NCBI GenBank assembly: GCA_964390795.1
Contig: CAYMLQ010000061.1
Location: 1-20,695 of the forward strand
From: CAYMLQ01 sp964390795
GTDB taxonomy: Bacteria; Verrucomicrobiota; Kiritimatiellia; RFP12; UBA1067
Direction: 5' to 3'
Length of the DNA: 20,695 nucleotides
The translations under genes were made by a program, and so were the position numbers. The notes under the pieces were generated by a model. The model was given only the letters and a program-made list of their open reading frames with translations. It was not told where the DNA came from and did no database searches. Positions 1 to 6,430 of the stretch are shown here, in pieces (the first letter of the stretch is position 1; each line of letters starts with the position of its first letter).

Positions 1-184
1 TACGCCCGGTACCGGTCAGTCCGGAGCCGTTGATCATCGACACCGGCTCACCCCATGCCGCATACCTGCTGCTCGCCGACACGCTGACGGGCGTGATGAC
101 GCTCACACCCTCGGCACGTCCTGTCGTCACAGCCGCCAAAACGAACACAATGCCCAACCACACCGTCTTCACTTTCCGTCTCAT
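1..184 (-). CDS. Secreted protein, N-terminal part only (runs off left edge)
   Basis: An open frame starts at the ATG at 184-182 and stays open to the window edge, giving about 61 residues. It begins MRRKVKTVWLGIVFVLAAVT, a basic start plus hydrophobic core typical of a Sec signal peptide, with likely cleavage near GRA. The mature start contains ITPVSVSASSRYAAW and then INGSGLTG, which looks like the beginning of a galactose-binding/discoidin-like module in large secreted PVC proteins. A strong ribosome site (AGGAGGT, 190-196 read on the minus strand) lies about 6 bases before the ATG and supports this start. It follows the IclR gene on the same strand with a 58-base gap, so the two may be cotranscribed. 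The function of the complete protein cannot be told from this piece. Confidence 0.72.
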   Translation of the reverse strand, partial: MRRKVKTVWLGIVFVLAAVTTGRAEGVSVITPVSVSASSRYAAWGEPVSMINGSGLTGTGR

Positions 185-212
185 CGTTTACCTCCTGCTG
201 TTCTGTAACTCC

Positions 213-250
213 CGCACTTTAGAACTCTCGCACTTTCAAACTTTAGAACT
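213..250. repeat. Short interleaved direct repeats between IclR gene and secreted gene
   Basis: ACTTTAGAACT occurs at 216-226 and 240-250, and CGCACTTT at 213-220 and 229-236. The second long copy covers the IclR stop codon (243-245). The block is AT-richer than its surroundings. Its role is unknown: it could be low-complexity intergenic filler or a binding site. Confidence 0.6.
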
Positions 251-1034
251 TCTCCTCACCCGCCCACCCCATTGTTGCTGAAATCCGCTTTGCGCTCGCC
301 AACACCTTGGGGCCGATCTTCTCTTCAAGCTCTTTAACCGTATAATGAATCGTCAGCACGGAGCAGCAGATCGCGCCCGCCACCTGTCCGGCGTAATCGA
401 AGACCGGCGCGCCGAAACAGAGGATGCCCTTGATGTACTCCTCGTTGTCGAGCGCGAAGCCCTGTAGGCGCACCTTGGCCATCTCAGCCAAGAAGCCCTT
501 GCGGTCCGCGTGGGTGTGGGCCGTCAGCTTTTCGAGCCCTTCGGCAAGCAGCCGCTCGCGCAGCGCGTCGTCCGCATACGCGGCCAGCACCTTGCCCGCG
601 CCGTCCGCATGCAATAAATAGCGCCCGCCGAGGCGGCCGCCGCCCGACCGGATCTCGCGACCGCCCTCGTGGTGGATCAGGTACAGAATGCGGTTCTCGT
701 GCAACACGCCGAGGTAGACGCACTCGTTAAGCTCCTGCCACAGCGCGTGCAGCGGCTCCTCGGCCGCGCGGGTCACCGTCATGCGCGCCACCGGCATGGA
801 GTTGTAGTGGAACGAGAGCAGCGACGGCTCGTACTTGGGCCCCTCGCCGGACTCGACGATCACGCCCTCGGAGAGAAACGTCTGAAGGCAGCGGTAGACC
901 ATGTGCTTGCTGAGGCCCGAGGCCTGGCACAGCTCGGCCAGTCCGAGCGGCCGGGGCGACTCGCAGAGCAGCCTTGAAATCCGGATGCCGGCCCGCAGTC
1001 CCGGCACATCATAGGCAGGTTCTTTTTTTACCAT
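243..1034 (-). CDS. IclR-family transcriptional regulator
   Basis: This is a DNA-binding regulator of about 263 residues, the usual IclR length. Residues about 10-60 form a winged helix-turn-helix (LAELCQASGLSKHMVYRCLQ is the recognition region). Residues about 75-250 form the IclR effector-binding domain, with HADGAGKVLAAY and the conserved EYIKGILCFGAPVFDYAG segment. I chose the ATG at 1034 because MVKKEPAYDVP aligns with the start of the second IclR in this window (MTTKKPKYDVP). A GTG at 1049 with GGAAGG about 7 bases upstream is a real alternative and would add five residues. A small dyad, ACCAT-6-ATGGT (1030-1045), overlaps the start and could be an autoregulatory site. IclR proteins usually respond to small aromatic or sugar-derived effectors; the ligand here is unknown. 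The gene downstream encodes a secreted protein. Confidence 0.9.
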   Translation of the reverse strand: MVKKEPAYDVPGLRAGIRISRLLCESPRPLGLAELCQASGLSKHMVYRCLQTFLSEGVIVESGEGPKYEPSLLSFHYNSMPVARMTVTRAAEEPLHALWQELNECVYLGVLHENRILYLIHHEGGREIRSGGGRLGGRYLLHADGAGKVLAAYADDALRERLLAEGLEKLTAHTHADRKGFLAEMAKVRLQGFALDNEEYIKGILCFGAPVFDYAGQVAGAICCSVLTIHYTVKELEEKIGPKVLASAKRISATMGWAGEEKF

Positions 1035-1060
1035 GAACCGATGGTACACTAATGAACCTT

Positions 1061-1110
1061 CCGGCGTCAAACGGGAAAATCACCAAATGACATCGACATC
1101 CGGATAGCGC
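1061..1110. repeat. 50-bp repeat (copy 1) covering the end of a vapC gene
   Basis: This segment matches 10529-10577 at about 47 of 50 positions with a single one-base indel, by hand alignment. Both copies contain the last codons of a VapC-like toxin (RYPDVDVIW type) plus about 20 bases beyond the stop, ending GACGCCGG. The shared non-coding tail shows that the repeat is a DNA segment and not only a conserved protein end. Confidence 0.8.
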
Positions 1111-1191
1111 GGAAGCACCCGGTCGGCAGAGACCAGCAACCGGCGATGCCAGTAACAGGGCGGTGAGTGCGAGAGAAACAGTTTTCATCAT
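1080..1191 (-). pseudogene. Orphan signal peptide joined out of frame to a VapC toxin tail
   Basis: Two gene scraps are abutted here. From 1191 there is a start with MKTVSLALTALLLASPVAG, a clear signal peptide, but nothing of a mature protein follows. In a different frame, about 1137-1080, the sequence reads LLVSADRVLPRYPDVDVIW and then TGA. This matches the last strand of PIN-domain VapC toxins, where the family commonly ends in a saD-rv-ryP-vdviW pattern. The PIN catalytic acidic residues and everything upstream are missing, so the VapC piece cannot be functional. In the signal-peptide frame the sequence runs on as unrelated residues into the IclR start. I read this as a deletion scar. Confidence 0.65.
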
Positions 1192-1194
1192 GTA

Positions 1195-1490
1195 ATCCAA
1201 ATAATGATTCATCCAAGGAAAGCTCGTAGCGTCCCCAGACATTGGAATTGCGCTGGTTGCCGAAGTCGCCATGCAGCGCCAGCGCCGCCTTGCGCAACTG
1301 CTTTGTGTCTGTGCCGTCGGCGTCGTCCAGCATGAAATCCATGCGGAACTGACTGCCGCCCTGGACGCGGAAGTAACTCTTAGCGTTCGGCGTGACCTTG
1401 CCCTCGAGCACATAGACTCCGACACAGATCACGGCAGGCGGTGTAGCGCGGTCATGTATCCCGACGACGTCCCAACGGCTGTTCGAGTGT
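1195..1490 (-). pseudogene. Unrecognised gene fragment without a convincing start or end
   Basis: One frame is open from about 1490 down to the signal-peptide scrap. It reads like real protein: SNSRWDVVGIHDRATPPAV, then SYFRVQGGSQFRMDFMLDD, then RNSNVWGRYELSLDESLF. Composition and codon choice are balanced over about 95 residues. There is no start codon with a ribosome site; the only in-frame start-like codon is a GTG at 1432. Past 1195 the meaning is lost at the junction with the orphan signal peptide. I do not recognise the family. The fragment lies directly downstream of the GH38 gene on the same strand, so it may be the remnant of a former cluster member. Confidence 0.45.
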
Positions 1491-1535
1491 ATTTCTTGTC
1501 ATTGGGTTGTTTCTTTGTCGTGTGGAGTTATGCGC

Positions 1536-4457
1536 TCAGTTGAACTCCGCGCGAAGCGTGAGGAGGCCGTAAGGAAGCAGGGAGAAGCGTGTGCCGTCGG
1601 GCCCGCCAGGGGTCTCTTCAAGGGCGCAGACGCGCAGGGATTTCGGCGTTCCGCCGGGGAAAGAAAGCACGACGGCTTCCGGTTTCTCAGAGAGTGAGCG
1701 CAGGCGGATGATGGTGAACCTGCCTGTGCTGGGCTTGAGGATGGTCACGCACACGTGGTCGTTATCAAGGGCGACCAGCGGTTCGAGTTTGGGGTCGACA
1801 TTCGCGGCCACGTGCGCCAGCGGCTGCGCCTGTTCGAGGCCGAAGCGGTTGGCGGCGGCTGCGTCATACGCGCCGTGCGGAAGGATGCGGTAGCGGAACG
1901 TCACCGGGCCATCCTGGGTCAGCGGGAAGTTGGTGATCCAGTGGTTGTTCATGGCCCAGGAATAGACGGTGGAACTGGGGGCGAGTTTTTTAATCCACGG
2001 CCCCTTGTTCCCCCATTCGGAGTCAATGTTGGCGGTCATGTCGCCGTATTCGAAGAGCGCGGTGTCGAGCGAACACCACGTCACGCCCTCCTTGTCATTG
2101 GAGATGTCGAGCCAGCGTTGCATCGCGATCCAGTTGCGGTTGGCTTGCGGCCATTGATCCTTTTCCATCTCCATCACGCACCAGGGGATGTCCACGCGGG
2201 TGCGGCCCTGAGGAATGTCGAAGCCGAAGCCAAAGTGGATGCCGTCCTTCGCGACGAGCGGCAGCTTGTCCACGATGTTGCCGATCTCCACCCACGGCTG
2301 GCCCGCAAGCAGACGCACGCTGCGGCTGACCGCGCGACAACCTGTGGCCTCGGAGGAGACGCGCAATTCCACAACCAGCGGCCCGGCTTCAACCGTCGCA
2401 ATGGCGATGTGGGTGTCGGCTTTCGGCTCATAGCGATTGGCGGGAATCCAGCGGAAGGCGTTGAGGCCGCCGTTGACCTTCACATCGGCGAAGTTCTTGT
2501 CGGTGGCGAGGTTCACGAGGTGGGTGATGTTTCCGGTGGCAGGGTCGAGGGTCACGCGCAGGTGCTGGTTTTCGAGCGTGGTGCCGCTCAGCTTGCAGCC
2601 GTCGGTCAGCGGGCATGTGCCTTTCACAACGCGGTAGTGCCGTGATCCGAAGGCGGGGACAGCGGAAGCGAGGAAGACCAACTCTCCCGTGGAAAGGCGC
2701 TGGGCCGGGATATCCTTGCCTTGTTCGTCCGTGACACGGTCGCCGCGGGAACTCTCCGCTTTGGACAGCGTCACCAGTCCGCCATGCTTCCAGGAGTGCG
2801 TGTTGAAGACCACCACGCCGCCATTGGCCGGTCCGTCCGCCGGGCCGAGCGCGCCGCTGGACTTGTCCGTCGCGGGCGCCAGAGCCTCGTCGTACAGCGT
2901 TTGCGCGCGGTCGCTGGCCTCGCGGAAACTGTCCTGCTTCACCCTCCAGAGTGCGTCCTGAAAATAGGGCTCAGTGGGATTCTCGGCGCACCAGGTGTGT
3001 TCGGAACCCAGCGCGATGTAGCGCCACGCCTCATCGAATTCGGCGCGCGGAGCGGGCTTGCCGGGCCGGAGCATCGTCCAGAGCGTTTCAGCTTGGGTCA
3101 GGCGTTCCTTGGCGTTGCGGTTAATGGCGGTCAGGCGCGCGGCGGTGCCGCCGCCATCGGTCCAGTATTCGGTGTAGTCGCCTGTGACGACGGGAAGTTG
3201 GTCGCCGTATTTCTTCTCGATCGCCTGCATGATTTCATGGGCACCGGCGATGATGATGCGCGGGTAAGCGTGCTGCTCGTTCCACGCCTTGACTGCGTCC
3301 GGGATGTCGGCGTCGAGCGGGCAGTTGTCCCACAGGCACCAGGAGAGAACCATCACGTCGTAAGGGTGCTTCGCTTTTTCCAGGCCGGCCAGTTGGTCCG
3401 TGAAGTCCACATTGGCACTGCCAGTTTTGATGACGGCGGGGATTTTATCCGTGTCGCGCTGACCGAACCACGGGCGGCCCGTGGTGCGGCCTTTGTTCAT
3501 GCTGCCGCTGTTAGCGTAACCGCCGGGTTGGAGAAAGAGCACCTTGGACTTGCCGTCCTGCCCGACCCACCAGAAGGGATGCTGGTCAATCCCCTCATGC
3601 GCGTGACCCGCCCGGCAACTATTTGGCCAGGACATGATGTAACGCACGCCTTCCTGCGCCATGACCGGCACCAAGCCCCATGAAAACCCGGGAACATCCA
3701 TTTGCTGGAGCGTATCCATCGGCATGCCGGTGAGTTTTTGAAGCTCTCGGCTGAAGCGGAAGGCGTGGAACATCTCTTCGTCGGAGCAGACGCTGGTGTT
3801 GAGGCTCAGATAGCTGGCGTCCACGCAGAGATACCCGTCGCGAATGGCTTTCAGGACGCGCTCCTTTTGTTCAGGCGTGGCGGTTTGCCACAAGCGCTCC
3901 AGCGGCCAGGTGATCTCGGGATTCCACCGGTAGCGCGCGCCTGCCGGATAATCCTTCGTCGCCTCGGCGAGTTTGATGCCTTCCTCGATGTTTCGCTTAT
4001 GAAGAAACTCAACGACTTTTTGCGGCGCGGTGTAGCCGATGTCCACATGCGAATGCGGATAGAGGTACACGGTCCAGTGGCGCATCGCGGGCACCTTGAG
4101 GGTCTGCTTCAGCTCCCGGTCGCCCTGTCGCAACGTCAGGGCGACCTGCGCCTCCCGGTCCACTCCGACGCCCGCCGGCAGAAGTATGCGGCCACTCGCA
4201 GCCCCGCCGGCCTCGGGCGGCAACGCGGTGGTTTCCGTCTGTCCGTCCGCCGTCACCTCGACCTGCGCCGTGCCCGTCAGCTTGGCGGCTTTGAAGGTGA
4301 GGGATACTTCGCGTCCCGGCTTGCCGTCGGCCCGTTGCCTGTAGACCGGCAGCGCCACACACTCCATCTCCACGGGAGCCGCGCCGCTCGCCGCAACGGC
4401 CAGACACACGGCACCACACGTGATCAACATCCGTCCTCCGCTAACACGCTTTTGCAT
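1536..4457 (-). CDS. Secreted glycoside hydrolase family 38 (alpha-mannosidase-like)
   Basis: This protein of about 973 residues is predicted to hydrolyse alpha-linked mannose-type glycosides outside the cytoplasm. The N-terminus MQKRVSGGRMLITCGAVCLA leads into a signal peptide ending ASGAA. The start at 4457 is chosen because GGAG lies six bases upstream; an ATG at 4469 has no well-spaced site. The GH38 zinc site is visible as H135-S-H137-V-D139 (PHSHVDIGY). The predicted nucleophile is Asp254 in QMDVPGFSWG. Further family blocks are VLSWCLWDNCPLDADIPD, VTGDYTEYWTDGGGT and a zinc-ligand-like His487 in GSEHTWCAENP. The C-terminal half (LRVTLDPATGNITHLVN onward) matches the GH38 C-terminal beta domain. 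Length and motifs look complete. It lies 102 bases downstream of the SGNH esterase on the same strand. Exact substrate and linkage cannot be read from sequence. Confidence 0.9.
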   Translation of the reverse strand: MQKRVSGGRMLITCGAVCLAVAASGAAPVEMECVALPVYRQRADGKPGREVSLTFKAAKLTGTAQVEVTADGQTETTALPPEAGGAASGRILLPAGVGVDREAQVALTLRQGDRELKQTLKVPAMRHWTVYLYPHSHVDIGYTAPQKVVEFLHKRNIEEGIKLAEATKDYPAGARYRWNPEITWPLERLWQTATPEQKERVLKAIRDGYLCVDASYLSLNTSVCSDEEMFHAFRFSRELQKLTGMPMDTLQQMDVPGFSWGLVPVMAQEGVRYIMSWPNSCRAGHAHEGIDQHPFWWVGQDGKSKVLFLQPGGYANSGSMNKGRTTGRPWFGQRDTDKIPAVIKTGSANVDFTDQLAGLEKAKHPYDVMVLSWCLWDNCPLDADIPDAVKAWNEQHAYPRIIIAGAHEIMQAIEKKYGDQLPVVTGDYTEYWTDGGGTAARLTAINRNAKERLTQAETLWTMLRPGKPAPRAEFDEAWRYIALGSEHTWCAENPTEPYFQDALWRVKQDSFREASDRAQTLYDEALAPATDKSSGALGPADGPANGGVVVFNTHSWKHGGLVTLSKAESSRGDRVTDEQGKDIPAQRLSTGELVFLASAVPAFGSRHYRVVKGTCPLTDGCKLSGTTLENQHLRVTLDPATGNITHLVNLATDKNFADVKVNGGLNAFRWIPANRYEPKADTHIAIATVEAGPLVVELRVSSEATGCRAVSRSVRLLAGQPWVEIGNIVDKLPLVAKDGIHFGFGFDIPQGRTRVDIPWCVMEMEKDQWPQANRNWIAMQRWLDISNDKEGVTWCSLDTALFEYGDMTANIDSEWGNKGPWIKKLAPSSTVYSWAMNNHWITNFPLTQDGPVTFRYRILPHGAYDAAAANRFGLEQAQPLAHVAANVDPKLEPLVALDNDHVCVTILKPSTGRFTIIRLRSLSEKPEAVVLSFPGGTPKSLRVCALEETPGGPDGTRFSLLPYGLLTLRAEFN

Positions 4458-4559
4458 CACATGCTCCATTTCCTGTTTCTCTAGCGCCAGTCTGTGCCGT
4501 CGAACGTCTTCAGCACGCCGTGGCACACGCAGTCCAGACCCATGCCGCACCTGCGAGGT

Positions 4560-5963
4560 CTACCACCCTTTGGCAGTGATCTTGGCCGCGACGGCGTTGG
4601 CGATCGCCTGATTACCTGAATTGCCGGGATGGATGTCATCACCAAAACCTGACCGCAATTGTAAGGGAATATAGCCGGGGCCGATCCACGTTTCGCGCGC
4701 ACCGGTCGTCGCAGTTCGGTAAACCTCCCAACTGGATTGACTGCCCGGGGTTCCCGAGGTGAGAAGCCATAGCTTTTCCGGGACTGTGGGATTCAGCAGT
4801 AAGCTCTTCTCTTTGTCCGTGCGCAGGGCATCGAAAATCGCCATGGTGTCGATGTGGTTGTCCGGGAAGTTCGCCCGCACCCACGGCATATAGGTGTCGT
4901 AATAATTGACCCAGTTGACCGATCCCGGGCCGCGGTTTGTGAAGCTGCCGGAGGGGGGGCAAACGATAAGGAAGCGGGGATTGACCGTGCTCATTTGCTT
5001 CAGCAGTAGCCAGTTGTTGGGGATGGTCATGTTGGTCACCGCATTGACGGAGGGTATGTCATTGGCGGAAACCTCCAGCAGCCAGAGCCAGTCATCGTAT
5101 TTTGTTCTGGCGGTCCAGGTGACATCCCACGTGCCGCCGGTAAAGGCCACGTCATACGACCAGCCGCACTCGACAACGGGATTGCCCGTGGCATTGCTGC
5201 CGATGTTCAGGGTTGTGGTATCGCCTGGCAGCTCCTTGACCTCGAACGTGTCGGTCGTGACATTGGCGGCGAAATACACCCGCCGCTCGATAATCGCGCT
5301 CGGCAGATGCGTGCTTGTGAAGTTCCATGCGGCCGAGCTGTTCGTGACAGACAGGTTACTTGGGTAGGCCGGGTCATTGCTGATGAAGGTGACCCGGTCG
5401 CCCGCCGCGAGGCCATGCCCGGGGCAGGTGAAGGTCTTGGTGTTGCTGGCGTAGTCGGTGGTGAAATGTATCACACTGCGTTTGGCCCCGCCGATCGAGC
5501 GGCCGTGCTGATAGACTTCGATGGCGGTGGGCTCGGACACCGCTTTGGCAAAGTAGGCCCATTGGCTCCGGTAGGTGGCGGTGTGCGTGCGATCCGCAAT
5601 ATGGCGGTGCCACTTCATGTGGATGACGCCCGGGTTGACCGGATTGGCCAGCGGATACTTCAGCTCGACGCCCCGCGTCCGGCCCACCATGGACGGGCTG
5701 GTGGTTCCGCCGATGGCTTGGGAGAATGTATGCCGGCCCACCAGGGGCGCCAGTTTGATGGGCCACGCGCCGGGCGTGCTGATGCTGTCGCCAATCACAT
5801 AGATGTTTGACGCCCCCGTTTCCCGCAAGGGTCTGTTCCCTTGCGCACTCGGCAGGCACCCCACTTGCGCCTGAGAGAGATCGAGACCGACCGCTTCCGC
5901 CGCCTCGGCGGCGGACAGGCAGGTGAGGGCGAGGGCTGCCAAGGCGATGACGGCGCTCCTCAT
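4560..5963 (-). CDS. Secreted SGNH/GDSL-like hydrolase with a large insert
   Basis: A predicted esterase or deacylase of about 467 residues. The SGNH block I motif is present as VIGDSIS with catalytic Ser60, and the block V Asp/His pair as D442-D-I-H445 in GDDIHPGNSGNQ. Starting at 5963 gives MRSAVIALAALALTCLSAAEA, a classic signal peptide. A start at 6053 has a better ribosome site (AAAGGA, about 9 bases away) but would put some 30 hydrophilic residues before the signal, so the start is uncertain. Between the two blocks lies a long insert (about residues 160-260), including KTFTCPGHGLAAGDRVTF and RRVYFAANVTTDTFEVKELPG. It resembles the beta-rich FCCH-like modules seen in phage tail and secreted proteins. 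It sits just upstream of the GH38 gene, which suggests removal of acyl groups from the same glycan; that link is inferred from context only. Confidence 0.8.
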   Translation of the reverse strand: MRSAVIALAALALTCLSAAEAAEAVGLDLSQAQVGCLPSAQGNRPLRETGASNIYVIGDSISTPGAWPIKLAPLVGRHTFSQAIGGTTSPSMVGRTRGVELKYPLANPVNPGVIHMKWHRHIADRTHTATYRSQWAYFAKAVSEPTAIEVYQHGRSIGGAKRSVIHFTTDYASNTKTFTCPGHGLAAGDRVTFISNDPAYPSNLSVTNSSAAWNFTSTHLPSAIIERRVYFAANVTTDTFEVKELPGDTTTLNIGSNATGNPVVECGWSYDVAFTGGTWDVTWTARTKYDDWLWLLEVSANDIPSVNAVTNMTIPNNWLLLKQMSTVNPRFLIVCPPSGSFTNRGPGSVNWVNYYDTYMPWVRANFPDNHIDTMAIFDALRTDKEKSLLLNPTVPEKLWLLTSGTPGSQSSWEVYRTATTGARETWIGPGYIPLQLRSGFGDDIHPGNSGNQAIANAVAAKITAKGW

Positions 5964-6095
5964 CACCGCCGCCAGAGGACAACGTTTTCGAGCCGAACGA
6001 TGATCATGGATGTCGCCGAAACATTCGGCAAAACAGATGTGTGGATTTTGCATCGCAACCGTTCCTTTCGCCACTGGTTCTTAACGGCTCAGCTC

Positions 6096-6144
6096 AGCTT
6101 CGCCCTCCATTGCAACGCAAATCCGCTGGATGGAGGGCGAGGCT
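6096..6144. repeat. Intergenic inverted repeat, 15-bp stem
   Basis: TCGCCCTCCAT (6100-6110) pairs perfectly with ATGGAGGGCGA (6130-6140). The pairing extends outward to 6096/6144 with one G-U pair, leaving a 19-base loop. It lies upstream of the SGNH gene and downstream of the antitoxin/repeat-protein fusion. There is no run of T on either side, so it is more like a REP-type palindrome or mRNA-end hairpin than a canonical Rho-independent terminator. Confidence 0.65.
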
Positions 6145-6183
6145 GCGCCGAACCGTCGCTTTTCTTAGCGCCATTTCCGCCGC

Positions 6184-6204
6184 GGACGCCGCGGGGCGGC
6201 GTCC
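6184..6204. terminator. GC-rich hairpin at the stop codon of the fusion fragment
   Basis: GGACGCCGC (6184-6192) and GCGGCGTCC (6196-6204) form a perfect 9-bp stem with a 3-base loop. The hairpin begins at the base after the stop codon (6205-6207) of the minus-strand fusion frame. It would end transcripts arriving from that side, but no T-tract follows, so it may act with Rho, as an mRNA stabiliser, or simply be a palindromic repeat. Confidence 0.45.
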
Positions 6205-6390
6205 CTACCAGACGCTGATCAGCGTGCCTTTCGGCTGCACCGTGAACACGACATCATTTCCGGTGCCGCCCGTATAGCTGATTGCGAAGGTGTATCCGCC
6301 GGCGGATAACGCCGCCCTTCCAGTCGACCACTTCGCGAGCAGACTTGAAAAATGAGCCTTCGCCTCATACACACTCTGTGCGCTTTCCAT
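6205..6390 (-). pseudogene. Phd antitoxin start fused in frame to the tail of a secreted beta-repeat protein
   Basis: The frame begins MESAQSVYEAKAHFSSLLAK. This matches the first 20 or so residues of Phd/YefM antitoxins, whose N-termini carry the V-x-E-A-K-x-x-L-S-x-L-L pattern. The rest of the antitoxin, with the G-x-P-V-A-x-L core and toxin-binding tail, is missing. After about 6331 the frame continues as GGYTFAISYTGGTGNDVVF and ends QPKGTLISVW. That is the end of an autotransporter-associated beta-strand-repeat (PATR) type protein and shares its last residues with two other genes here. The join is in frame, giving 62 residues from 6390. I consider it a deletion scar and not a working gene, although expression as a small hybrid cannot be excluded. 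The antitoxin part has a diverged copy at 10596-10680. Confidence 0.65.
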
Positions 6391-6418
6391 GACAGCAACG
6401 CACATAAACGGGTCAGAC
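6334..6418. repeat. 85-bp repeat (copy A): phd leader and 5' coding end
   Basis: This aligns without gaps to 10596-10680 at roughly 73 of 85 positions by hand count. It covers about 28 bases upstream of the antitoxin ATG (starting GTCTG) and 57 coding bases. Conservation of the leader suggests it once carried the promoter/operator of the toxin-antitoxin operon. Confidence 0.75.
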
Positions 6419-6430
6419 TAGTCATACCTA

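Noticed and set aside
30..281. 83-codon plus-strand frame at the left edge
   Set aside because: The opposite strand carries a signal peptide with a strong ribosome site; the plus-strand frame has no signal or domain.
1755..3683. Two long plus-strand frames (296 and 320 codons) opposite the GH38 gene
   Set aside because: Arg/Val/Ala-rich shadows of a GC-rich gene with clear catalytic motifs on the other strand; no ribosome site or recognisable domain.
4481..4702. 73-codon minus-strand frame ending VLKTFDGTDWR just before the GH38 gene
   Set aside because: The last residues look protein-like and might be a gene tail, but most of the frame overlaps the esterase 3' end out of frame, with no start signal.
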